A stretch of DNA of 64,000 bases from Allosphingosinicella sp042666435 (GCF_042666435.1 NZ_JBHTDC010000001.1:496001-560000), one strand, 5' to 3'; positions 50,448-60,854 are shown, numbered from the stretch's first letter. Numbers and translations: made by a program. Notes: a model not told the origin generated them from the letters alone.

Positions 50448-51176
50448 ATGGACAAGGTTTCTTTCGGTTACGAGGACGTTCCCGCCGATGAAAAGACGCG
50501 GCGGGTGCGCGGCGTCTTCTCCAACGTGGCATCGCGCTACGACCTGATGAACGACTTCATGTCGGCCGGCATGCACCGCGTCTGGAAGAACCAGTTCGTC
50601 CGAAAGCTCAAGCCCCGGGCCGGTCAGCACATAATCGATATGGCCGGCGGCACCGGCGACATCGCCTTCCGCATCGCCGAACGCGGCGCCCAGGTGACGG
50701 TGGCGGACATCAATCCGGAAATGCTGGCCGTGGGCCGCGAGCGAGCCAAGGCGCGCGGGCTCGAAGGCCTGCTCTGGGCCGAGGAGAATGCCGAGGAGTT
50801 GAGCTTCCCCGACCAGACGTTCGACGCCTACACGATCGCCTTCGGCATTCGGAACGTGACGCATATCGACAAGGCGCTGGCCGAGGCACACCGCGTGCTG
50901 CGCGTCGGCGGTCACTTCCTCTGCCTCGAATTCTCGACCGCCACCTGGCCGGGCTTCAAGGAGATATACGACCGCTACAGCCATGACGTGGTGCCGAGGA
51001 TCGGCAGGGTCGTCGCCCGGGACGAGGAAAGCTACCGCTACCTCGTCGAATCAATCCGTCGCTTCCCCGACATGCCGACCTTCAAGAGGATGATCGAACA
51101 GGCCGGCTTCGCGCAGGTGACCGTCGAGCCCATCCTCGGCGGCGCCGTCGCCATCCATAGCGGCTGGAAAGTGTAG
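50448..51176 (+). CDS. ubiE: Demethylmenaquinone/2-methoxy-6-polyprenyl-1,4-benzoquinol methyltransferase
   Basis: 242 aa SAM-dependent C-methyltransferase of quinone synthesis. VSFGYEDVPADEKTRRVRGV and FSNVASRYDLMNDFMSAGMH are family signatures; the SAM loop is IIDMAGGTGDIAFRIAERG and FGIRNVTHIDKALAEAHRVL follows. Given complex I and ubiB here, ubiquinone synthesis is the likely use. Followed by repeat B2 and ubiB. Confidence 0.97.
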   Translation: MDKVSFGYEDVPADEKTRRVRGVFSNVASRYDLMNDFMSAGMHRVWKNQFVRKLKPRAGQHIIDMAGGTGDIAFRIAERGAQVTVADINPEMLAVGRERAKARGLEGLLWAEENAEELSFPDQTFDAYTIAFGIRNVTHIDKALAEAHRVLRVGGHFLCLEFSTATWPGFKEIYDRYSHDVVPRIGRVVARDEESYRYLVESIRRFPDMPTFKRMIEQAGFAQVTVEPILGGAVAIHSGWKV

Positions 51177-51197
51177 CCGTGGTCCCATCGCCAGTCC

Positions 51198-51280
51198 GTC
51201 ACCCTGAACTTGTTTCAGGGTCCAATTCGCCGTCGATGGGGCGGTCTCCGGACTGGATGCTGAAACGAGTTCAGCATGAC
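51198..51280. repeat. Palindromic repeat family B, copy 2 (ubiE-ubiB gap)
   Basis: Arms GTCACCCTGAACTTGTTTCA and TGAAACGAGTTCAGCATGAC, with a variable centre. Same type as 13691-13772. Confidence 0.88.
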
Positions 51281-51291
51281 GAGACGGGCGC

Positions 51292-52824
51292 ATGACCGCT
51301 CCCGCGATTCATATCTGGCGGCTCCTTAAATGGGGCCGGGTGCTGGCGCGGCATGGGGCGCTGCGCGGCATCGAGCGCGACATCAACACGCCCGCGCCGG
51401 TCCGCCGCCTCGCCCGCATCGCCCGATTCGGCGCGCGCGTGCCCAAGGTGCCGACCTATGCCGAGGCCTTCCAGGATATCGGGCCGGCGGCGATCAAGTT
51501 CGGACAGGCGCTGGCGACCCGGCCCGATCTGATCGGCGAGGAGGCCGCACACGGCCTGCGGCTCCTCCAGGACAGCCTGCCGCCCGCCCCGTTCGAACAG
51601 ATACGGGCCGCGATCGAGCAGGCGCTGGAAAGGCCGATCGACGAGGTCTTTTCGGAGATCGACCCGGAGCCGATCGGCGCCGCGTCGATCGCGCAGGTCC
51701 ACCGCGCCGTCACCACCGACGGCCGCCAGGTCGCGATCAAGGTCCTCCGGCCTAATATCGAGGAGGATTTCGCTAGGGCGCTCGACACCTATGAATGGGC
51801 GGCGGCGCAAGTGGAATCGATGGGTGGCGAGGCGGCGCGGTTGCGCCCCCGCCTGGTGGTCGCGACCTTCCGCCAATGGACTATGCGCGAGCTCGACTTG
51901 AGGCGCGAGGCGGCCTCCGCCTCCGAGCTGCGCGAGGGAATGGAGGCCGAAAGCGGTTTCTACGTCCCCGAGATCGACTGGACCCGCAGCGCCCGCCGGG
52001 TGATGACGCTCGAATGGATCGACGGCATAAAGCTGACCGACCGGCAGGCGCTGATCGATGCGGGCCATGACCTGAAGGCGCTGGCCGCGATCCTCGTCCG
52101 CGCCTTCCTCCGCCAGGCGGTGGTGGACGGATTCTTCCACGCCGATCTCCACCAGGGCAATCTGTTCGCCCTCTCCGATGGCCGCCTCGCCGCGATCGAT
52201 TTCGGCATCATGGGCAGGGTCGATCGCCAAGCGCGGATCTGGCTCGGCGAAATCCTCTACGGCCTCATTACCGGCAATTACCGCCGCGTCGCCGAAATCC
52301 ATTTCGAGGCGCAATATGTGCCGCCTCACCACAATGTCGAAGAGTTCGCCACCGCGCTGCGCGCTGTCGGCGAGCCGATCCGCGGCCTTCCGGTGAAGGA
52401 TATTTCCGTCGCGAAGATGCTCGACGGCCTGTTCACCATCACCCGCGATTTCGACATGCCGACCCAGCCGCATCTGCTGCTGCTCCAGAAGACAATGGTG
52501 ATGGAGGAAGGCGTCGCAACGGCGCTCGATCCCGACATCAACATGTGGGAGACGTCGGAGCCGTTCCTGCGCGAATGGCTGCGCAGCGAGCTCGGTCCCG
52601 AGGCTGCTATCGCCGACGAGCTGATCCGCAATTTCCGGGCGCTGAGGCGGCTTCCCGATCTCATCCGCCGGATCGAAGCGCATTACCCGCCGCCCGGCGC
52701 CGCACCCCCGCCGCCGCCGCTCCCCGACATCGTCGTCGTCCAGCCTTTCCGCGTCTGGCGCTATATGCTGACGGCCGTGGTCGCGGCGGGCTTAGGCGCG
52801 GCGGCCGCATTATTGTTGCTCTGA
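51292..52824 (+). CDS. ubiB: 2-octaprenylphenol hydroxylase-associated kinase-like protein UbiB
   Basis: 510 aa ABC1/ADCK-type atypical kinase/ATPase needed for ubiquinone synthesis. The KxGQ motif is AIKFGQALATRPDLIG, the A-rich loop is IGAASIAQVHRAV, and the catalytic loop GFFHADLHQGNLFALSDGRL has the metal site AIDFGIMGRVD. Two C-terminal hydrophobic segments (VWRYMLTAVVAAGLGAAAAL) anchor it in the membrane. Its last codons form half of a tandem repeat. Confidence 0.95.
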   Translation: MTAPAIHIWRLLKWGRVLARHGALRGIERDINTPAPVRRLARIARFGARVPKVPTYAEAFQDIGPAAIKFGQALATRPDLIGEEAAHGLRLLQDSLPPAPFEQIRAAIEQALERPIDEVFSEIDPEPIGAASIAQVHRAVTTDGRQVAIKVLRPNIEEDFARALDTYEWAAAQVESMGGEAARLRPRLVVATFRQWTMRELDLRREAASASELREGMEAESGFYVPEIDWTRSARRVMTLEWIDGIKLTDRQALIDAGHDLKALAAILVRAFLRQAVVDGFFHADLHQGNLFALSDGRLAAIDFGIMGRVDRQARIWLGEILYGLITGNYRRVAEIHFEAQYVPPHHNVEEFATALRAVGEPIRGLPVKDISVAKMLDGLFTITRDFDMPTQPHLLLLQKTMVMEEGVATALDPDINMWETSEPFLREWLRSELGPEAAIADELIRNFRALRRLPDLIRRIEAHYPPPGAAPPPPPLPDIVVVQPFRVWRYMLTAVVAAGLGAAAALLLL

Positions 52825-52837
52825 ATTGTTGCTCTGA
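52812..52837. repeat. Perfect 13-bp tandem repeat at the ubiB stop
   Basis: ATTGTTGCTCTGA occurs at 52812-52824 and again, without gap, at 52825-52837. The first copy encodes the last residues of UbiB and its stop codon. It lies exactly at the junction with the ccdAB locus. Confidence 0.95.
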
Positions 52838-52870
52838 CCGCTTGACCTTTGCATTCCATGCGCACACATC

Positions 52871-53128
52871 ATGCGCATGGCATCCCCAGCTCCCCGCAGA
52901 AGCGCGAAGCCACGGCGCGCGACCAATGTCTCGCTTCCCGTCGATCTGATCGAGGAAGCGAAGCGGCTCGACATCAACATATCGCAGGCCTGCCAGCAGG
53001 GCCTCGAAAAGCAGGTCAGCAAGAGCCGCGCCGAACGCTGGATCGAAGAGAATCGAGAGGCGATCGAGTCCTCAAACGCGTGGGTGGAAAAGCATGGACT
53101 GCCGCTTGCCCGGTACCGACAATTCTGA
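52871..53128 (+). CDS. ccdA: CcdA-type antitoxin
   Basis: 85 aa. A basic N-terminus (APRRSAKPRRATNVSLPVDL) forms a ribbon-helix-helix DNA-binding domain; the C-terminal part (ERWIEENREAIESSNAWVEK then HGLPLARYRQF) matches the CcdB-binding tail. ATG 52871 or 52877 could start it; ATGCGCA occurs twice around the start, which could be an operator. The stop overlaps ccdB by one base. Confidence 0.85.
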   Translation: MRMASPAPRRSAKPRRATNVSLPVDLIEEAKRLDINISQACQQGLEKQVSKSRAERWIEENREAIESSNAWVEKHGLPLARYRQF

Positions 53129-53427
53129 TGGCGCGGTATGACGTTTACCGAATGGGCGGCGACTCCGGATTTGTGCTGGATTGCCAGGCGGGCGTCCTCG
53201 GAATGCTCAACACGCGCTTCGTGGTTCCGCTCCTGCCGCCGGAGCAAGCGCCCCTCGCCGGTGAACGACTCAATCCGGCGTTCACCATCGCCGGAGAACA
53301 GGTCATCATGTATACTCAGTTCGCGGCGTCTGTACCGGCGAGCCAATTGCGCGAGCCAGTGGAATCGCTGGCCGACGAGCACCTTGTCATCATGAATGCC
53401 CTGGACATGCTGCTGAGCGGTTATTGA
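53128..53427 (+). CDS. ccdB: CcdB-type toxin (gyrase poison)
   Basis: 99 aa from ATG 53128 (MARYDVYRMGGDSGFVLDCQ). CcdB family: poisons the GyrA-DNA complex. Core segments VPLLPPEQAPLAGERLNPAF and the C-terminal IMNALDMLLSGY, where Trp-Gly-Ile of F-plasmid CcdB is replaced by Ser-Gly-Tyr, so activity is uncertain. Overlaps ccdA by one base; coaBC begins five bases after its stop. Confidence 0.88.
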   Translation: MARYDVYRMGGDSGFVLDCQAGVLGMLNTRFVVPLLPPEQAPLAGERLNPAFTIAGEQVIMYTQFAASVPASQLREPVESLADEHLVIMNALDMLLSGY

Positions 53428-53432
53428 AACCC

Positions 53433-54695
53433 ATGCGAGGCAAGCGCATCCTCCTCATCGTCGGCGGCGGGATCGCGGCTTACAAGGCTTGCGAGCTCGT
53501 CCGTCTGATCCGCAAGGCCGGCGGGGAGGTGACCTGCGTGCTGACCGAGGGCGGCTCCCATTTCGTGACGGCCATGACCCTCGCCGCCCTCTCCGAAAAC
53601 AAGGTCTATACGAGCCTGTTCGATCTCAAGGACGAGGTCGAGATGGGGCATATCCAGTTGTCGCGGGCGGCTGACCTCGTCGTCGTCTGCCCGGCCACGG
53701 CCGACCTGATGGCGAAGATGGCCGCCGGCATCGCCGATGATCTCGCCACCACCCTCCTCCTCGCCACCAACAAGAAAGTGCTCGCCGCGCCCGCGATGAA
53801 CGTCCGCATGTGGCAGCACGAGGCGACCAGGCGGAATGTGGCCCAGCTCCGGCGCGACGGCATCACCGTGATCGAGCCCGACGAGGGCGAGATGGCCTGC
53901 GGCGAATATGGACCGGGGCGCTTGCCGGAACCGGAGGCGATCCTCGCCGCCATTCAGACCCAATTATCCGTTCGGGCTGAGCCGGTCGAAGCCCTGCCCT
54001 TAGCCACATTGCCGGAAGAGAAGGACAGCCCTTCGACAAGCTCAGGGCGAACGGTTGAGGGTAGGCTCGCAGGCAGGCACGTCATCGTCACCGCAGGACC
54101 CACGCACGAGCCGATCGATCCGGTGCGGGTGATCGCCAATCGCTCGTCGGGCAAGCAGGGATTCGCGATCGCCGAGGCTCTCGCCGACCTTGGGGCACGG
54201 GTAACGCTCGTCTCCGGCCCCGTCGGCCTTGCGACCCCGGCCGGCGTCGACCGCGTCGATGTCGGGACGGCTCGGCAGATGGACGCCGCTGTTTCCGCCG
54301 CCCTTCCCGCCGACGCCGCGATACTGGTCGCCGCCGTAGCCGACTGGCGGGTCGAGCCCTCCGCCGCCAAGCTCAAGAAACGCGACGGACCGCCGTCCCT
54401 CTCGTGGGAACAGAATTCCGACATCCTTGCCGGCCTCGCGAGTTCCGACCAACGCCCCCGTCTCCTCGTCGGCTTCGCGGCCGAAACCGAGACCGTCGTC
54501 GAAGCGGCCCGGGCCAAGCGTCTGGCCAAAGGCTGCGACTGGATCGTCGCCAACGACGTCTCCGGCGACGTGATGGGCGGCAACAGCAATGAAATCCACC
54601 TCATCACGGCGGACGGCGTCGAAAGCTGGGACAAGGCGTCCAAGCGAGACGTCGCCCGCCGCCTCGCCGACAGGATCGCCAATGCCCTTGTCTGA
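53433..54695 (+). CDS. coaBC: Bifunctional phosphopantothenoylcysteine decarboxylase/synthase
   Basis: Two consecutive steps of coenzyme A synthesis. 420 aa from ATG 53433; a TTG three codons earlier overlaps the ccdB stop. CoaC domain: ILLIVGGGIAAYKACELVRL, PAMNVRMWQHEATRRN and EMACGEYGPGRLPE with the catalytic Cys. CoaB domain: VTAGPTHEPIDPVRVIANRS and AAVADWRVEPSAAKLKK. Residues about 179-207 (SVRAEPVEALPLATL...SSGRTVEG) are the translated repeat D2, in the linker between the domains, so folding should be unaffected. Overlaps dut by 14 bases. Confidence 0.96.
   Translation: MRGKRILLIVGGGIAAYKACELVRLIRKAGGEVTCVLTEGGSHFVTAMTLAALSENKVYTSLFDLKDEVEMGHIQLSRAADLVVVCPATADLMAKMAAGIADDLATTLLLATNKKVLAAPAMNVRMWQHEATRRNVAQLRRDGITVIEPDEGEMACGEYGPGRLPEPEAILAAIQTQLSVRAEPVEALPLATLPEEKDSPSTSSGRTVEGRLAGRHVIVTAGPTHEPIDPVRVIANRSSGKQGFAIAEALADLGARVTLVSGPVGLATPAGVDRVDVGTARQMDAAVSAALPADAAILVAAVADWRVEPSAAKLKKRDGPPSLSWEQNSDILAGLASSDQRPRLLVGFAAETETVVEAARAKRLAKGCDWIVANDVSGDVMGGNSNEIHLITADGVESWDKASKRDVARRLADRIANALV
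53968..54054 (+). repeat. Palindromic repeat family D, copy 2, in frame inside coaBC
   Basis: 87 bp, that is 29 codons, from CCGTTCGGGCTGAGCCGGTC to CTTCGACAAGCTCAGGGCGA. The same orientation and arms as copy 1 when that is read on the minus strand. It adds about 29 residues between CoaC and CoaB without breaking the frame. Confidence 0.93.
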
Positions 54696-55131
54696 AATCC
54701 GGATTGCCCTGAAGCGCCTGGCCCATGGCGAGGGACTCCCCCTCCCCTCCTACGCCACCGAACATGCCGCGGGGCTCGACGTGGTCGCCGCCGAGACGCT
54801 GACGCTCGCGCCGGGCTCGCGCCACGCCGTCGCCATCGGCTTCGCCATCGCCATCCCGCACGGCTACGAGGTCCAGGTCCGCCCGCGCTCTGGGTTGGCG
54901 CTCAAGCACGGCATCACCTGCCTCAACACGCCCGGCACGATCGACAGTGACTATCGCGGCGAAGTGAAGGTGATCCTCGCTAATCTCGGCGCGGAGCCAT
55001 TCGAGATCTTGCGAGGCGAGCGGATCGCGCAGCTCGTGCCCGCGCCTGTCCAGCGCGCCGCTTTCGCCGAGGTCGCAAGCCTCGACGACACCACCCGTGG
55101 AGCCGGGGGATTCGGCTCCACGGGACGGTAA
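54682..55131 (+). CDS. dut: dUTP diphosphatase
   Basis: 149 aa trimeric dUTPase that keeps uracil out of DNA and supplies dUMP. The five motifs are recognisable: AAGLDVVAAE, RPRSGLALKHGI, NTPGTIDSDYRGE, GERIAQLVPAPV and the C-terminal Gly-rich RGAGGFGSTGR. ATG 54682 lies inside the 3' end of coaBC (14-base overlap), a common arrangement. Confidence 0.97.
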   Translation: MPLSEIRIALKRLAHGEGLPLPSYATEHAAGLDVVAAETLTLAPGSRHAVAIGFAIAIPHGYEVQVRPRSGLALKHGITCLNTPGTIDSDYRGEVKVILANLGAEPFEILRGERIAQLVPAPVQRAAFAEVASLDDTTRGAGGFGSTGR

Positions 55132-55146
55132 GACGAAGCTTCGAAA

Positions 55147-55932
55147 ATGGACTTGTCCGACCAACAGCTCGACCGTTACGCCCGCCATATCGTCCTCAAG
55201 GAGATTGGCGGAGAGGGGCAGCGCAAATTGCTGGAGGGCCACGTCGCCGTGATCGGCGCGGGCGGCGTCGGCTCGCCCGTCATCCAGTATCTCGCGGCGG
55301 GCGGCGTCGGAGGGCTCACCATCATCGACGACGATCTGGTGACGCTCTCAAACCTCCAGCGCCAGACCCTGTTCACTGCCGAAGACGAGGGCGCGCCGAA
55401 GGCCGAGCGGGCCGCCGCTTTCGCCCGGGCCCTTGATCCCGAAATTGACGCCCGCGCCATTCGCGAACGCATAGCCTCCGAGAATGCCGAGGCGCTGCTC
55501 GCCGGCGCCGATGTCGTGATCGATGGTTCCGACAATTTCGCGACGCGCCTCGCCGTGGCCGACGCCTGCACCCGGGCTCATATCCCGCTTGTCTCCGCCG
55601 CGCTCGGCCAGTTCCAGGGGCAGATCGGCACGTTCAGGGGATGGGAGACGGCCCAGCCCTGCTATCGCTGCTTCGTCGGCGATGCGTTCGACGCCGACGA
55701 TTGCGACACCTGCTCCGAGCTGGGCGTGCTCGGCGCGATGGCCGGCATCATGGGGAGCTGGGCGGCGATGGAGGCCATCCGTCAGATCGTCGGTTTCGGA
55801 GCCGACCGGGCCGGCCAGGTCCACATCTTCGACGGCCTCGCGCCCGCGATGCGCACGATCCGCATCGTCAAGGATCCGGGGTGCCGGACATGCGGCGACA
55901 TGTCGAACGCGGAGGAAGCGACGCGCTCATAA
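55147..55932 (+). CDS. MoeB/ThiF-type adenylyltransferase (ThiS or MoaD activation)
   Basis: 261 aa E1-like enzyme that adenylates the C-terminus of a small sulfur-carrier protein for thiamine, molybdopterin or other cofactor synthesis. Nucleotide loop VAVIGAGGVGSPVIQYL and DDDLVTLSNLQRQTLF; zinc ligands in PCYRCFVGDAF and PGCRTCGDM, with CDTCSELG between. No C-terminal rhodanese domain. moeB or thiF cannot be told apart from sequence alone; 16 bases after dut. Confidence 0.92.
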   Translation: MDLSDQQLDRYARHIVLKEIGGEGQRKLLEGHVAVIGAGGVGSPVIQYLAAGGVGGLTIIDDDLVTLSNLQRQTLFTAEDEGAPKAERAAAFARALDPEIDARAIRERIASENAEALLAGADVVIDGSDNFATRLAVADACTRAHIPLVSAALGQFQGQIGTFRGWETAQPCYRCFVGDAFDADDCDTCSELGVLGAMAGIMGSWAAMEAIRQIVGFGADRAGQVHIFDGLAPAMRTIRIVKDPGCRTCGDMSNAEEATRS

Positions 55933-55953
55933 CGTGAGCCGGCGCGACTCCGA

Positions 55954-56406
55954 TCACGCCCCCAACAGACGGAGCGCGTCGTCGAGATAGTTCAGCGTCT
56001 CGCGCGGCTGGGTCCAGTAGGAGAAGGCCAGACCAACCGCCAGGCCCAGCGCCACGAATCGCCAGCCCAGCATGCGTCCCATGAGCGAAGGGCCGGGCGG
56101 AGCCGGGCGCTGCGGCCGCGCCGGGGCCTCCGGCGCCGCCGCCTCTTCCGCCGGAAGCCGCAGGATCATCGCTTTCTCGGCCGCGAACTCCTCGGTGGAC
56201 AGGGCGCCTTGCTCGAACAATCGCGTCAGCCGCTCCAGCGCGTGCAGCCGTCCGTGGACGCGACCGAAATCGGGGCTTTCGGGAAGGGCTTCGACCGGCT
56301 TCGGTTGCACGGCAGCGGGCGCGCTGGCCACCAGCGCGACGCCGGGCGACGGCCGGCGCTCCAGCAGTTCATGACCGCGACTGATATTGGGCTTGGCCGA
56401 ACGCAT
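55954..56406 (-). CDS. SHOCT-like domain membrane protein
   Basis: 150 aa. N-terminal ~45 residues are Pro/Ala-rich. A SHOCT-like helix pair follows (LHALERLTRLFEQGALSTEE then FAAEKAMILRLPA). One C-terminal membrane helix (GWRFVALGLAVGLAFSYW) and a short tail. SHOCT domains occur in many unrelated contexts and do not define a function. Convergent with the moeB-like gene; may be co-transcribed from the TA locus upstream but the gap is 62 bases. Confidence 0.75.
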   Translation of the reverse strand: MRSAKPNISRGHELLERRPSPGVALVASAPAAVQPKPVEALPESPDFGRVHGRLHALERLTRLFEQGALSTEEFAAEKAMILRLPAEEAAAPEAPARPQRPAPPGPSLMGRMLGWRFVALGLAVGLAFSYWTQPRETLNYLDDALRLLGA

Positions 56407-56468
56407 GACGCGCCGACCCTAAAGCGGGCGCGGTAAAGAATCGCGGAGCGGTCATCCTAAACGGAGCG

Positions 56469-56975
56469 TCAACCCTGTTCGGGCGTGCCGGGCGGGATGG
56501 CGATCAGCTCGATCGTGAACAGCAAGGTCGCGCCGCCGGGGATCGGACCTTTCCCCTTGGCGCCGTAAGCCAGTGGGTAGGGAATCGCGAACTCGTACGT
56601 GTCGCCGACGCTCATCAGGGGCACGCCCTCCTGCCAGCCCTTGATAAGACGGGGCAAAGGAAAGGTCGCCGGCTCGCCGCGGGCAACCGAGCTGTCGAAC
56701 TCGCTGCCGTCGAGGAGGCGGCCCACATAGTGGATCGTGACCGTATCGGTCGGGCTCGGCTTTGCCCCTCCCGGCCCTTCCTTGACCCGGCGATAGCGAA
56801 GCCCGCTGGCGGTCGAGGCCCAGCCCTGCTCGCTCTTGAGGTTGAGCAGATAGAGCGCCTGCTCGTTATGCCAGGCGGCATCGCGCTCGACGGGCTGCTG
56901 CTGCGCCCGCACCGCGGCGACGCCGGACACCAAAAGAGCCGCCGCCACGCTGGCGACCACATGAAAAGCCTTCAT
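56469..56975 (-). CDS. FKBP-type peptidyl-prolyl cis-trans isomerase, exported
   Basis: 168 aa from ATG 56975. Signal peptide (VVASVAAALLVSGVAAVRAQ) and a periplasmic N-terminal helix, then one FKBP_C domain: VTIHYVGRLLDGSEFDSS, FPLPRLIKGWQEGVPLM and IPYPLAYGAKGKGPIPGGAT. Periplasmic foldase. The start overlaps the stop of the Doc toxin gene (ATGA), which makes its expression dependent on the toxin-antitoxin mRNA. Confidence 0.94.
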   Translation of the reverse strand: MKAFHVVASVAAALLVSGVAAVRAQQQPVERDAAWHNEQALYLLNLKSEQGWASTASGLRYRRVKEGPGGAKPSPTDTVTIHYVGRLLDGSEFDSSVARGEPATFPLPRLIKGWQEGVPLMSVGDTYEFAIPYPLAYGAKGKGPIPGGATLLFTIELIAIPPGTPEQG

Positions 56976-57385
56976 TCCTTCCCCCCTCGTCCCGCACCCG
57001 AAACCGCGACGATGCGCTCGCGAAACCATGCGCCCAGCTCTTCCTCCGAAACCTCGCCCGCCGCAAGGGACAGGATTATGCCGACCGCCTCGCCTTTGTC
57101 GTAACGCAATTGCATGTCGTTCAGCGCGAGGAAGAGCCGAGCCAATATCCAGGCCGTCCTTTTATTGCCGTCGACGAAAGGATGGTTGCGGGCGATGCCG
57201 TAGGCATAGGCCGCGGCCAGCGCCGCCCCGTCGGGCTCCCCATAAGCAGACAAGTTGCGCGCCCACGCGAGGCCGGATTCAAGGCCGCCGGGATCGCGAA
57301 GTCCGGCCGGTCCGCCATGTTCAGCGAGTTGCCTGTCGTGGAGCGCCTCCACGATTCGCGGGTCGATCCAGGTCCAGTCTCTCAC
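56972..57385 (-). CDS. Doc/Fic-type toxin (death-on-curing family)
   Basis: 137 aa from GTG 57385 (MRDWTWIDPRIVEALHDRQL). The Fic motif is NHPFVDGNKRTAW, matching HxFx(D/E)(A/G)N(K/R) with Lys as in Doc, a kinase of EF-Tu. The N-terminal GLESGLAWARNLSAYGEPDG is also typical of Doc. Overlaps the antitoxin stop by four bases (GTGA). Only four bases separate its end from the start of the FKBP gene. Confidence 0.9.
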   Translation of the reverse strand: MRDWTWIDPRIVEALHDRQLAEHGGPAGLRDPGGLESGLAWARNLSAYGEPDGAALAAAYAYGIARNHPFVDGNKRTAWILARLFLALNDMQLRYDKGEAVGIILSLAAGEVSEEELGAWFRERIVAVSGAGRGGKE

Positions 57386-57633
57386 TTGGCCAGCGCGCGC
57401 AGGATATCACGGTCCTCGCGCATGATATCCTCGGCCGCTTGCATCTGCTGCTGGAATTCGGGGTCATAAGGCGACAAGCGGATGCTGCCGTCGGGGGCCT
57501 CGGTCGCGTACAGCATGTCGCCCCTGCCGACCCGCAGCCGCGCCAGCATCTCCTTGGGCAGCACGAAGCCCGTCGAATTGCCTACCGCAATCAGCTTAAC
57601 GGTCTTCGACGGATTCTCGAAAGGCTTGTTCAT
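57382..57633 (-). CDS. AbrB/MazE-type antitoxin of the Doc toxin
   Basis: 83 aa. SpoVT-AbrB swapped-hairpin DNA-binding domain (TVKLIAVGNSTGFVLPKEML, then RLRVGRGDMLYATEAPDG) and a C-terminal helix (FQQQMQAAEDIMREDRDILR) that would block the toxin. Phd is the usual Doc partner; a MazE-type partner as here is less common but known. No ribosome site precedes ATG 57633; see the promoter. Confidence 0.88.
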   Translation of the reverse strand: MNKPFENPSKTVKLIAVGNSTGFVLPKEMLARLRVGRGDMLYATEAPDGSIRLSPYDPEFQQQMQAAEDIMREDRDILRALAK

Positions 57634-57639
57634 ACATAT

Positions 57640-57668
57640 GTTATAACCACAAATCCTGAAGCGGGCAA
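57640..57668 (-). promoter_or_regulatory. Predicted promoter of the antitoxin-toxin-FKBP unit (leaderless)
   Basis: Minus strand TTGCCC (57663-57668), exactly 17 bases, TATAAC (57640-57645). The expected transcription start is near 57633, the A of the antitoxin ATG. An imperfect 13-bp palindrome ATAACATATGTAT (57632-57644) spans the -10 to the start codon, a likely site for autoregulation by the AbrB-type protein. Confidence 0.6.
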
Positions 57669-57679
57669 GCCCAGCATAG

Positions 57680-60253
<2,574 letters not shown>

Positions 60254-60275
60254 GTCTGTTCCTGGTCCTTACGCG

Positions 60276-60285
60276 TACACGTGTA
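60276..60285. promoter_or_regulatory. 10-bp perfect palindrome between topA and the acetyltransferase gene
   Basis: TACACGTGTA, self-complementary, 22 bases upstream of the topA start codon, in the 82-bp divergent gap. Short enough to occur by chance; listed because of its position. Confidence 0.3.
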
Positions 60286-60335
60286 GGTGAGAAGTCGCGG
60301 CGGCTGTCGTCAAGCGCCGATCGCATGATAGGTCA

Positions 60336-60854
60336 ATGGCCATGACCGAAATCCGCACCCCCCGCCTGCTTCTCCGCCGCGCCAAAGCCAACGACCTCGA
60401 CGCGATCCATGCGGTGCTGTCGAACCCGGGGGCGATGCTCTACTGGTCGACGCCGCCGCACGACGGCATCGATCAGACCCGCGAATGGCTGACCGGCATG
60501 ATCGAGTCGCCGCCCAGCCTGAGCGAGGATTTCGTGATCGAACGCGACGGCCAGGCGATCGGCAAGGTCGGCGCCTGGCGCCTGCCCGATTTCGGCTACA
60601 TCCTCCATCCGGACCATTGGGGCGCGGGCCTCGCGACCGAAGCGGTCACCGCCTTCCTGACGCACGCATTCGCTCGTCCGGACATCGACTATCTCACCGC
60701 CGACATCGACCCGCGCAATGCGGGCTCGATCCGGCTTCTGACCAAGCTCGGCTTTCGCGAGACCGGCCGCGCCGCGCGGACCTGGCACACCCATATCGGC
60801 TGGTGCGACAGCGTCTATTTCCGACTGGACAAGCCGCCTAACCGATCAGGCTGA
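60336..60854 (+). CDS. GNAT family N-acetyltransferase (RimJ/RimL-like)
   Basis: 172 aa. N-terminal TEIRTPRLLLRRAKANDLDA is typical of the RimJ/RimL type that acts on protein N-termini or small amines. Acetyl-CoA site region: GYILHPDHWGAGLATEAVTA and DIDPRNAGSIRLLTKLGFRE. ATG 60336 or 60342. Divergent from topA. Its last 17 bases overlap the convergent dprA gene. Confidence 0.9.
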   Translation: MAMTEIRTPRLLLRRAKANDLDAIHAVLSNPGAMLYWSTPPHDGIDQTREWLTGMIESPPSLSEDFVIERDGQAIGKVGAWRLPDFGYILHPDHWGAGLATEAVTAFLTHAFARPDIDYLTADIDPRNAGSIRLLTKLGFRETGRAARTWHTHIGWCDSVYFRLDKPPNRSG

